Shown: positions 1 to 5,537, counted from the first letter of the stretch. The stretch is 5,537 bases of DNA from JBBRWV01 sp038248985 (GCA_038248985.1 JBBRWV010000172.1:1-5537); one strand, 5' to 3'. The notes: generated by a model not told the origin, from the letters alone. Numbers and translations are program-made.

Positions 1-119
1 AGGTATTGTAAAGCAGTAGCCTCCTGTTTTTTATCTTTTTCCTGTCTGGCAAGAATTAATGCTTTGTTTGCATAATCAAGCACTTTGTCATTATTACCAA
101 TTGTAAGATAAAACTTGGT
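1..119 (-). CDS. Partial TPR-repeat protein fragment (truncated at both ends)
   Basis: Reading the minus strand with codon boundaries at 119-117, 116-114 and so on gives an open frame of 39 codons that continues past the left edge. The peptide contains GNNDKVLDYANKALILARQ followed by EKDKKQEATALQYL. The G-N-x-D-K-x-x-x-Y-x-x-K-A-L-x-L-A pattern is that of a tetratricopeptide helix pair. Such repeats are common in sensor kinases and regulators of Bacteroidota, where they mediate protein-protein contacts. Neither start nor stop is present: the N-terminal side is cut at the junction near 119 and the C-terminal side leaves the window. Base composition is AT-rich with A/T-ending codons, unlike everything to the right. 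The full protein cannot be identified, so sensor kinase is only one possibility. The TPR reading is moderately confident because the fragment is short. Confidence 0.55.
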
Positions 120-124
120 GTCGA
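112..124. other. Compositional and gene-content junction
   Basis: By hand count, GC is 39/119 (33%) for bases 1-119 and 53/87 (61%) for bases 120-206. A minus-strand TPR reading enters from the left, and a plus-strand dehydrogenase tail begins on the right with no start codon. Both genes are cut at the same place, within a few bases of 119. No repeat, integrase site or insertion-sequence end is visible at the join. A chimeric assembly is the simplest explanation; a real recombination breakpoint is possible. Confidence 0.6.
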
Positions 125-206
125 AGCCCGCCGCCGCCTCATGCAATCCACCCTCGAAAACATCCGCACCTTCCAAACCGGCGCCCCTATAAACACCGTC
201 ACCTGA
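120..206 (+). CDS. C-terminal fragment, D-2-hydroxyacid dehydrogenase-like protein
   Basis: The plus frame from 120 to the TGA at 204-206 encodes 28 residues, including ARRRLMQSTLENIRTFQTG and then APINTVT. This matches the usual C-terminal end of NAD-dependent D-isomer 2-hydroxyacid dehydrogenases (phosphoglycerate, glycerate and lactate dehydrogenase types). In those proteins the last catalytic-domain helix carries an E-N-L/I-R-x-F-x-x-G-x-P-x-N-x-V pattern. The catalytic residues and the Rossmann domain lie upstream and are missing, so the substrate cannot be given. In the same frame the AT-rich left side reaches a TAA at 57-59, and no start codon lies near the join, so the gene is truncated by the junction. 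Codon use (GCC, CGC, CTC, ACC) matches dnaE, so this piece belongs with the rest of the window. Confidence 0.55.
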   Translation, partial: VEARRRLMQSTLENIRTFQTGAPINTVT

Positions 207-266
207 TCCCCCCGTAAACCACATCCCCTCCCCCTGCACCCCTTCATCATTCGGTAAATCTGCCCG

Positions 267-285
267 CGTCCGTCCGTGGCCATCC
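267..285 (+). repeat. Short intergenic phrase repeat, copy 1
   Basis: The stretch is built of CGTC, CGTC and CGTGGCCATCC. Its CGTGGCCAT core (275-283) recurs exactly at 1712-1720 in the other intergenic region. It lies between the convergent dehydrogenase tail and VWA gene, with no open frame of its own. I take it as a member of a dispersed low-complexity intergenic repeat family; function is unknown. Confidence 0.4.
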
Positions 286-301
286 TTCATTACTGCCCTC
301 C

Positions 302-320
302 CGTCACCTCGCGTCACCTC
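302..320 (+). repeat. Two direct copies of CGTCACCTC
   Basis: CGTCACCTC occurs at 302-310 and 312-320, separated by one base, and a related CGTCACCTGA ends the dehydrogenase fragment at 197-206. This is a short tandem repeat in non-coding DNA. It may be chance in such C-rich sequence. Confidence 0.35.
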
Positions 321-340
321 CCGAAATCTGGAGATGATCT

Positions 341-364
341 AAAAAAAACGCGTTCATCCGCGTT
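341..364 (-). terminator. Probable intrinsic terminator of the VWA gene
   Basis: On the minus strand, 23 bases after the VWA stop, AACGCG (364-359) pairs with CGCGTT (352-347) around a six-base loop GATGAA. The T-tract at 348-341 supplies the eight-T tail, two of which also close the stem. The stem is only six base pairs but has a solid CGCG core. Position and T-run fit a Rho-independent terminator. It is made from the 10-bp tandem repeat at 351-370. Confidence 0.5.
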
Positions 365-376
365 CATCGGCGGTTC
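351..376 (+). repeat. 10-bp tandem repeat, intergenic phrase repeat copy 2
   Basis: CGTTCATCCG (351-360) is followed directly by CGTTCATCGG (361-370) and then CGGTTC. The unit is repeated with one mismatch. The pattern of two or three similar 9-10 bp phrases ending in a G-rich word is the same as in the repeat at 1691-1720. It overlaps the probable VWA terminator. Confidence 0.5.
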
Positions 377-386
377 CCTCCCCCGC

Positions 387-1547
387 CTACTTCCCCTCCT
401 CAAACTTCATATCCACCCGCTTCGCCTGCGTCCTTACCGCCTCAATAATCGCCGTATCCAGCGTCTTGTCCCCGCTCGCATCCTTCCGCTTCTTCGCGAT
501 ATATTTATCTTGCGCCACGCTTAACTCCTTCAGCTTCGCCTGGATATCCTCCCGCTCCTTCAGCTTCTTCGACACATACTCCTCCCGTTCCTTCACGCTC
601 AACTTTTTCAGCTCCGCTGGCAAATCATCCTCCTTCACCTCCGACAACTTCGCCTTCCCATCCTTCACCGCATCCACCAAATCCCATTCCGAATTCGTAT
701 ACGAATTCCCCCCCTTCGTGCTCCCCCGTTCCGCCGCCGATGACGGCGAAGCCTTCGCCGCATTCTGATCCTGCGCCGCCTGCCGCGCCACCCCCTCCTC
801 CCCCTTCTTCCCATACCCCACATATGTCTCATTGATCTTCCCGCTCAACTCCGCAATCTCCTTATCCTGCGGCGACACCACCGGCACAATCTTCTGATCC
901 TGATTGATCACCATAAAACTCCCGTCCGCCAGCACCGCCCCATCCTTCCACTTCCTCTCAATCCCCTCCTTCTCGCTCCCGCAATGAATCGTATTCACAA
1001 TAATCCCCTTCGTGATCGCCGCCTTGCACGACTCCTTATAATCCACGCTCCCCTGCGTAAACGGCTCATTCCCCGCTATGAAAATCGCCTTGTACGCGTT
1101 CTTCTCCTTCGACCACTCCAACTCCTTCGTCGCCGCCTGAATCACCGTCCCGCAATACTCACTCCCCCCGTTCGTCTTCAGCTTGAACAACTCCTCCGAC
1201 ACCTTGTCCAAATCCGTCGTCAGCGGCGTAAGCTGCTTTACATACCCCGTGCTGCTCGCCAATCCATCATTCCCATAATGATACAACGCCACCTCAATCT
1301 CCGGCCGCTTCCCATCCACCTTCCCCTTCGCAAACTCATTCACCACCTTCCACAACTGCGTCTTCGCCTGCTCGATCAAACCATCCATCGACCCGCTCGT
1401 ATCCAGCAAAATCGCAATCTGCACCTTCGGCTTCACACTCTCCACCCCCTTCACCACCTCCGCCCCCGTCTCCGCCCCAACCATCGGCACCACTGCCCCC
1501 ACCGCCAACCCCGCCGCCATCACATAAACCAAAGCCATCTTTTTCAT
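387..1547 (-). CDS. Exported von Willebrand factor type A domain protein
   Basis: This is a complete 386-residue protein starting at ATG 1547-1545, with AGGAG (1558-1554) six bases upstream, and ending in TAG. Residues 1-25 form a Sec signal peptide: Lys2-Lys3, a hydrophobic core, then V-G-A before Glu26. No second membrane segment is evident, so it should be periplasmic or secreted. A VWA domain spans about residues 41-225. Its MIDAS metal site is shown by DTSGSM (D49, S51, S53) with T110 or T111 as the likely third ligand. The usual later Asp loop instead reads FIAGNEPFTQG (156-166). C132, C174 and C189 could form a disulfide or bind metal. A low-complexity linker (about 255-283) leads to a charged, probably coiled-coil C-terminal region (about 300-352). 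VWA domains generally bind proteins through a divalent metal; the partner here is unknown. It is divergent from dnaE, and a likely terminator follows. Its codons are overwhelmingly G-ending. Domain call certain, role unknown. Confidence 0.9.
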   Translation of the reverse strand: MKKMALVYVMAAGLAVGAVVPMVGAETGAEVVKGVESVKPKVQIAILLDTSGSMDGLIEQAKTQLWKVVNEFAKGKVDGKRPEIEVALYHYGNDGLASSTGYVKQLTPLTTDLDKVSEELFKLKTNGGSEYCGTVIQAATKELEWSKEKNAYKAIFIAGNEPFTQGSVDYKESCKAAITKGIIVNTIHCGSEKEGIERKWKDGAVLADGSFMVINQDQKIVPVVSPQDKEIAELSGKINETYVGYGKKGEEGVARQAAQDQNAAKASPSSAAERGSTKGGNSYTNSEWDLVDAVKDGKAKLSEVKEDDLPAELKKLSVKEREEYVSKKLKEREDIQAKLKELSVAQDKYIAKKRKDASGDKTLDTAIIEAVRTQAKRVDMKFEEGK

Positions 1548-1690
1548 AACGTTCTCCTAAAAAACATTCTCGCAATCTCCCCCTCAGACGCACCACCCCC
1601 ATCTTCAGTTCCCGTCGTTCAGAAAATATCGCCTCAAAATTCAATTCCGCCCTGAAGCCCTCAACCCCTCCCCTCAAAATGAACCTCCAG

Positions 1691-1720
1691 TTTCGTGTAT
1701 TTTGTATCTTTCGTGGCCAT
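1691..1720 (+). repeat. Three imperfect 9-bp units, intergenic phrase repeat copy 3
   Basis: Three consecutive units, TTTCGTGTA (1691-1699), TTTTGTATC (1700-1708) and TTTCGTGGC (1709-1717), are followed by CAT. The final CGTGGCCAT is identical to bases 275-283. The element is more T/G-rich than the surrounding C-rich DNA, which makes it stand out. No coding function is apparent. Confidence 0.55.
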
Positions 1721-1791
1721 TTATCGTCGCCCTCCCAACCCCCTCCCGCCACCAAATAAACCCTCCTCGTCCCAACTAACAATTTAACCAA

Positions 1792-1822
1792 TTAACATCT
1801 CCCCCTCCCCCTCCGCTATAAT
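1792..1822 (+). promoter_or_regulatory. Predicted sigma70-type promoter for dnaE
   Basis: A perfect -10 hexamer TATAAT lies at 1817-1822, with TTAACA (five of six matches to TTGACA) at 1792-1797. The spacer is 19 bases, longer than the optimal 17, so the -35 assignment is less sure than the -10. Transcription would begin near 1829, leaving a leader of only about 20 bases before the ATG at 1850. TATAAT is conspicuous in this C-rich region. Confidence 0.5.
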
Positions 1823-1842
1823 CCTCCCTTGTCAAGGAGGAT
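1821..1842 (+). promoter_or_regulatory. Strong Shine-Dalgarno within an inverted repeat
   Basis: AAGGAGG (1834-1840) lies nine bases before ATG 1850, a near-ideal ribosome binding site, and marks 1850 rather than 1961 as the ancestral start. The sequence ATCCTCC (1821-1827) is the exact reverse complement of GGAGGAT (1836-1842), giving a 7-bp stem that would bury the Shine-Dalgarno. If transcription starts near 1829 the left arm is not in the RNA. In that case the repeat would matter only for transcripts from further upstream, or as a DNA-level site overlapping the -10 region. Confidence 0.5.
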
Positions 1843-1849
1843 CCACATC

Positions 1850-1960
1850 ATGCCCCTTTCCCCAGATTAATTCGTCCACCTCCACGGACATTCCCACTAC
1901 TACCTCCTCGACGGCGGCGCCACCGTCGATAACCTCCTCAAAAAAACCAAAGAACTCGGC
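1850..1960 (+). pseudogene. dnaE: 5' end of dnaE, cut off by in-frame TAA at 1868-1870
   Basis: From ATG 1850, which has an excellent ribosome binding site, the frame reads MPLSPD, then TAA (1868-1870), then FVHLHGHSHYYLLDGG and on without interruption into the main dnaE frame at 1961. The post-stop peptide is the canonical first strand of the DnaE PHP domain (typically F-V-H-L-H-x-H-S-x-Y-S-L-L-D-G), carrying the first two metal ligands His10 and His12. No ATG, GTG, TTG or CTG codon lies in frame between the TAA and 1961. One base change (for example to AAA, CAA, GAA, TCA or TAC) would restore a full-length gene. It is therefore a sequencing error, a recent nonsense mutation or, less likely, recoding. 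Confidence 0.75.
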
Positions 1961-4900
1961 ATGGCCGCCATCGCCCTCACCGATCACGGCAACCTCTTCG
2001 GCGCCATGGAATGGTACAACTCCGCCAAAAAACTCGACCTCAAAGGCATCGTCGGTTGCGAATTCTACGTCGCCCCCGCCAGCCGCTTCGACAAGGAAGC
2101 CCACGGCATCTCCGAAGCCGCCTATCACCTCCCCGTCGTCGTCAAAAACCTCCAGGGCTGGAAAAATATCCTCAAACTCGCCAGCCTCGCCTACACCGAA
2201 GGCTTCTACTACCGCCCCCGCGTCGATAAAGAAACCCTCGCCAAATACCACGAAGGCCTCATCGTCATCAACGGCCACTTCGGCACCGAAATCGCCTCCC
2301 TCCTCGAACGCGACGACCTCGAAGCCGCCGTCGCCGTCGCCGGTCAATACAAGGATATCTTCGGCGATGACTTCTACGTCGAACTCCAAAATCACTCCGA
2401 TCCCGCACAAATCGCCATGATCCCCAAGCTCCTCGAAGTCGCCAAACGCGCCGCCTGCCCCGTCGTCGCCACCAACGATCACCACTTCCTCCGCCGCGAA
2501 GACTGGGCCGCCCACGACGCCCTCTGCTGCATCTCCATGGGCCGCACCCTCGCCGACGAAACCCGTCTCAAATATTCCCCCGAGCTCTACCTCAAATCCC
2601 CCGCTGAGATGCGCCAAATCTTCCGCGACGTCCCCCAAGCCTGCGACAACACCCTCGCCATCGCCGAAAAAGTCGACCTCAAACTCGACTTCTCCGCCCG
2701 CTACGCGCCCACCTACGCCCCGCCCGCCCAAGCCGACGGCGCAGCCCAATCCCCCGAAGACTACCTCCGCGACCTCTGCCTCGAGGGCATTAACGAAAAA
2801 TACGGCGAAAACATCCCCCAAGATCTCCATAAAAAAATCACCGAACGCCTCGACTTCGAACTTCAGGTCATCTGCTCCAAAGGCTTCGCCTCCTACTTCC
2901 TCATCGTTTGGGACTTCTGCAACTTCGCCAAGAAAAACGGCATCCCCGTCGGTGCCAGAGGCTCCGCCGTCGGCACCATCGTCGGCTACGTCCTCTCCAT
3001 CTGCAACGTCGATCCCCTCAAGTACGACCTCCTCTTTGAACGCTTCATGGACCCCCTCCGCTCCGCCATGCCCGACATCGACATCGACATCTGCCAGGAA
3101 GGCCGCGGCCGCATCATCGACTACGTCCGCAACAAGTACGGCAACGTCTGCCAGATCATCACCTTCAACACCCTCGGTGCCAAAGCCGCCATCAAAGACG
3201 TCGGACGCGTCATGGGCATGGCCATCGCCGATACCGACCGCATCACCAAGCTCATCCCCGGCGGCCCCAACGTCGATCTCGAAGGCGTCATGAAAATCCC
3301 CGACATCAAACGCATCATTGATGAATCCCCCCAAATCCAAAAACTCTTCGATACCGCCCTCCGCCTCGAAGGACTCTGCCGCAACGCCGGCATGCACGCC
3401 GCCGGCATCATCGTCTGCGATCAACCCCTCGACACCATCGTACCTCTCTACAAAAACGGCGATGACATCATGACCCAGTGGGATGGACCCACCTGCGAAA
3501 AAATCGGCCTCCTCAAAATGGACTTCCTCGGCCTACGCACCCTCACCATCCTCGAACGCGCCTTGGACCTCATCCAAAAATCCCTCACCGCCGGCACCCT
3601 CAAAATCCCCAAAACCATCAACCCCCCGTTCCTCCCCGATCGCCCTCTCCGCATCGATATCGAACGCATCGACATCGCCGATCAACACGTCTACCAGACC
3701 GTCTTCCAGAAAGGCACCACCAAAGGCGTCTTCCAGTTTGAATCCGGAGGCATGAAAGACCTCCTCATGAAAATGAAGCCCGACCGCCTCGAAGATCTCA
3801 TCGCCGCCAACGCCCTCTACCGCCCCGGCCCCATGGACCTCATCCCCGACTACTGCGCCCGCAAACATGGCCGCCAAAAAGTCCCCTCCGTCCACCCCAT
3901 CGTCGATGAAATCCTTGCCGAAACCTACGGCGTCATGGTCTATCAAGAACAGGTCATGCGCATCTTCAACCGCGTCGGCGGCATCCCTCTCCGCCGCGCG
4001 TATGACATCATCAAGGCCATCAGCAAAAAAAATGCCGACATCATCAATAAAGAAAAATCCGCCTTCATCGAAGGCGCCCAAACCAACGGCATCACCAAGG
4101 AACAAGCCCAGGAACTCTTTGCCTACATCGAAAAATTCGCCGGCTACGGCTTCAACAAGTCCCACTCCACCCGCTACGCCTTCGTCGCCTACCAGACCGC
4201 CTGGCTCAAAACCTACTTCCCCGCCCAATACATGGCCGCACTCCTCACCTTTGAAATGATCGATCAGGCCAAAACCGTCGAATACATCGAAGAATGCAAA
4301 CACCTCGTCCTCCCCTCCGGCAAAATCGGCATCGAAATCCTCCCCCCCGATATCAACGAATCCGATGCCGACTTCAACGTCGTCGGCGAAAACATCCGCT
4401 TCGGTCTCGCCGCCATCAAAGGCGTCGGTGAAAAAGCCGTCCACTCCATCATGGATGCCCGCCACCCCAAAGCCGCTGCCCCCCTCACCCCCTTCGTCTC
4501 CATCTTCGACCTCTGCGACCGCGTCGATCTCCGCGTAACTAACAAATCCGTCCTCGAATCCCTCATCAAGTGCGGTGCCTTCGACAGCCTCCACAAGGTC
4601 CGCGCTGCCGCCTGCGCCGCCGTCGAAAACGCCGTCCGCATGGCCCAAGCCACCCAGGAAGCCAAGCGCGACGGCCAGGAATCACTCTTCGGCGCACCCT
4701 CCTCCTCTTCCCCCGCCGCCCTCGCCACCGAACCCAAAGTACCTGCTATTCCCGAATGGCCCAAATCTGAAAGAATGGCCCTCGAAAAATCCGTCCTCGG
4801 CTTCTATGTAACAAACCATCCCCTCCGCGACATCGAGGCACTCTTCACCTCCTACATCACCCTCGACACCCTCTCCATCCGCACTGCCCAAGACAAATCC

Positions 4901-5503
4901 CAGGGCCTCATGGGCGGCCTCGTCTCGAAAATCCGCCTCATGACCACCAAGTCCGGCCCCAACGCCGGCTCGCGCTGGGCCATCCTCACCGTCGAAGATC
5001 TCGTCGGCTCCCTCGAAGTCGTCCTCTACTCCAATGAGTACACCCGCTTCCTCGATCTCCTCAAGCCCGACTCCATCCTCTTCTTCGAAGGCGTCGTCGA
5101 CAAAACCCGCGAAGACCCCAGCTTCAAAGCCCGCGAAGTCTACACCCTCGACTCCGTTCAGAAGAAAAAGACCCGCGAAATCCTCATCCAAACCAACTCC
5201 ATCAAGCTCGACGACGCCACCCTCACCCAGCTCCAAAAAATCATCGCCGAGCACAAAGGCTCCACCGCCGTCAAGCTTGAACTCGCCGACCTCGCCCTCC
5301 ATCCCCCCGTCCGCGTCCAACTCCAACTCGGTGCCGGCCTCAACATCCAAAACGGCGGCGTCCAAGCCCTCCGCCTCCTCTTCGGCGACGACCAAGTCCT
5401 CGCCCTCGGCCCCAACCGCAAAATAAAACGCGCGCCAACCCCCGCCCCCGAAACCCCCCTCCTCCTCCCCTCCGACGACCCCGAACTCATGGAAGTCACC
5501 TGA
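1961..5503 (+). CDS. dnaE: DNA polymerase III subunit alpha
   Basis: This is the catalytic subunit of the replicative DNA polymerase III holoenzyme; it extends primers and binds the beta clamp. The open frame gives 1180 residues. Counting from ATG 1850, the ancestral protein is 1217 codons, near normal for DnaE. In that numbering: PHP domain to about 290, with TDHGN (44-48), E71, H93, H143 where Cys is usual, and D210/H212. The polymerase core has GARGSAVG (368-375), PDIDIDI with catalytic D411 and D413, and MDFLGLRTLTIL with D558. The fingers region includes VFQFESGGM, ALYRPGPMD and the GYGFNKSHS segment. A helix-hairpin-helix lies near 850-870, the clamp-binding motif QESLF at 943-947, an OB fold near 1018-1100, and then the C-terminal region with an added proline-rich tail. 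The N-terminal 37 residues lie beyond the in-frame TAA. ATG 1961 has no good ribosome site, so it is the open frame and not the likely native start. Family certain. Confidence 0.95.
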   Translation: MAAIALTDHGNLFGAMEWYNSAKKLDLKGIVGCEFYVAPASRFDKEAHGISEAAYHLPVVVKNLQGWKNILKLASLAYTEGFYYRPRVDKETLAKYHEGLIVINGHFGTEIASLLERDDLEAAVAVAGQYKDIFGDDFYVELQNHSDPAQIAMIPKLLEVAKRAACPVVATNDHHFLRREDWAAHDALCCISMGRTLADETRLKYSPELYLKSPAEMRQIFRDVPQACDNTLAIAEKVDLKLDFSARYAPTYAPPAQADGAAQSPEDYLRDLCLEGINEKYGENIPQDLHKKITERLDFELQVICSKGFASYFLIVWDFCNFAKKNGIPVGARGSAVGTIVGYVLSICNVDPLKYDLLFERFMDPLRSAMPDIDIDICQEGRGRIIDYVRNKYGNVCQIITFNTLGAKAAIKDVGRVMGMAIADTDRITKLIPGGPNVDLEGVMKIPDIKRIIDESPQIQKLFDTALRLEGLCRNAGMHAAGIIVCDQPLDTIVPLYKNGDDIMTQWDGPTCEKIGLLKMDFLGLRTLTILERALDLIQKSLTAGTLKIPKTINPPFLPDRPLRIDIERIDIADQHVYQTVFQKGTTKGVFQFESGGMKDLLMKMKPDRLEDLIAANALYRPGPMDLIPDYCARKHGRQKVPSVHPIVDEILAETYGVMVYQEQVMRIFNRVGGIPLRRAYDIIKAISKKNADIINKEKSAFIEGAQTNGITKEQAQELFAYIEKFAGYGFNKSHSTRYAFVAYQTAWLKTYFPAQYMAALLTFEMIDQAKTVEYIEECKHLVLPSGKIGIEILPPDINESDADFNVVGENIRFGLAAIKGVGEKAVHSIMDARHPKAAAPLTPFVSIFDLCDRVDLRVTNKSVLESLIKCGAFDSLHKVRAAACAAVENAVRMAQATQEAKRDGQESLFGAPSSSSPAALATEPKVPAIPEWPKSERMALEKSVLGFYVTNHPLRDIEALFTSYITLDTLSIRTAQDKSQGLMGGLVSKIRLMTTKSGPNAGSRWAILTVEDLVGSLEVVLYSNEYTRFLDLLKPDSILFFEGVVDKTREDPSFKAREVYTLDSVQKKKTREILIQTNSIKLDDATLTQLQKIIAEHKGSTAVKLELADLALHPPVRVQLQLGAGLNIQNGGVQALRLLFGDDQVLALGPNRKIKRAPTPAPETPLLLPSDDPELMEVT

Positions 5504-5537
5504 GCTCGCCCACCTCCCTCACCCCCCGTTACCCCCC

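Larger units (their letters stand above)
1548..1849. other. Divergent intergenic region between VWA gene and dnaE
   Basis: This is about 300 bases without a credible gene. It holds the VWA ribosome binding site on the minus strand, a 9-bp-period repeat (1691-1720), an AT-rich stretch with TTAAC-type words (1776-1797), and the dnaE promoter and ribosome binding site. Open frames crossing it on either strand are low-complexity and lack start signals. By hand count, bases 1561-1800 contain 94 C and 23 G on the plus strand. I could not pick out a convincing minus-strand promoter for the VWA gene. Confidence 0.6.

Noticed and set aside
56..283. Minus-strand open frame of 75 codons crossing the junction
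   Set aside because: It spans the compositional break and uses a different frame from the TPR reading, so it is a chance frame across a probable chimeric join.
207..386. CRISPR-like or mobile-element structure in the convergent intergenic region
   Set aside because: The repeats are only 9-10 bp, directly adjacent and without spacers. No terminal inverted repeats or transposase are present.
984..1655. Plus-strand open frame of 223 codons opposite the VWA gene
   Set aside because: An Arg-, Leu- and His-rich product typical of an antisense shadow; it overlaps the well-supported VWA gene and its leader.
1336..1791. Minus-strand open frame upstream of and overlapping the VWA start
   Set aside because: It is out of frame with VWA and glycine-rich without domain features. 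It runs through the repeat and intergenic DNA, whereas the VWA start has its own ribosome site and signal peptide.
1778..1797. AT-rich TTAAC-type words as a replication origin or DnaA-box cluster near dnaE
   Set aside because: No TTATCCACA-like boxes are present and the stretch is too short. It is better explained as the -35 area of the dnaE promoter, or another phrase repeat.
1868..1870. TAA reassigned to an amino acid in this organism
   Set aside because: Only one internal TAA is seen, in one gene, on a contig with another sign of assembly trouble. A point error or mutation explains it more simply.
1832..3424. Long minus-strand open frame (530 codons) antisense to dnaE
   Set aside because: Its product is a low-complexity string of D, E, G, V, A and F, the mirror of C-ending dnaE codons. 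It has no domain and no ribosome site, and it overlaps a certain gene. It is an artefact of the strand skew.
3533..4648. Second long minus-strand open frame (371 codons) antisense to dnaE
   Set aside because: Same acidic, low-complexity composition produced by antisense reading of biased codons; no recognisable motif.
4682..5395. Minus-strand open frame of 237 codons opposite the dnaE C-terminus
   Set aside because: Acidic and glycine-rich shadow of the dnaE codon bias, with no start signal or domain.

Overview
The window looks like a piece of a draft or metagenome-derived bacterial contig. From about base 120 onward the DNA is GC-rich, and its genes use a very uneven set of synonymous codons. 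The DnaE sequence, the signal-peptide von Willebrand A protein and the phrase-like intergenic repeats suggest a member of the PVC superphylum, possibly Planctomycetota or Verrucomicrobiota. That placement is inference from memory of these families, not a search result. Bases 1-119 are different: about 33% GC by hand count (61% in 120-206), reading as a tetratricopeptide-repeat fragment of the kind common in Bacteroidota.

Layout. 1-119: minus-strand TPR protein fragment running off the left edge. About 112-124: abrupt junction that truncates genes on both sides. 120-206: plus-strand C-terminal end of a D-2-hydroxyacid dehydrogenase-like protein. 207-386: convergent intergenic region with short tandem repeats and a probable terminator for the next gene. 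387-1547 (minus): complete exported VWA-domain protein. 1548-1849: divergent intergenic region with another 9-bp-period repeat, and a promoter plus a strong ribosome binding site for dnaE. 1850-5503 (plus): dnaE, the DNA polymerase III alpha subunit. Its natural start at 1850 is separated from the rest by an in-frame TAA at 1868-1870, so the open frame begins at ATG 1961. 5504-5537: short C-rich tail with nothing recognisable.

The genes do not form a pathway. dnaE is a housekeeping replicative polymerase, the VWA protein is an exported protein of unknown role, and the two are divergently transcribed. The main points of interest are the chimeric junction, the nonsense codon in the DnaE PHP domain, the extreme strand asymmetry (C-ending codons in plus-strand genes, G-ending codons in the minus-strand gene, C-rich intergenic DNA) and the intergenic repeats. 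I found no CRISPR array, tRNA, rRNA, transposase or novel defence system.
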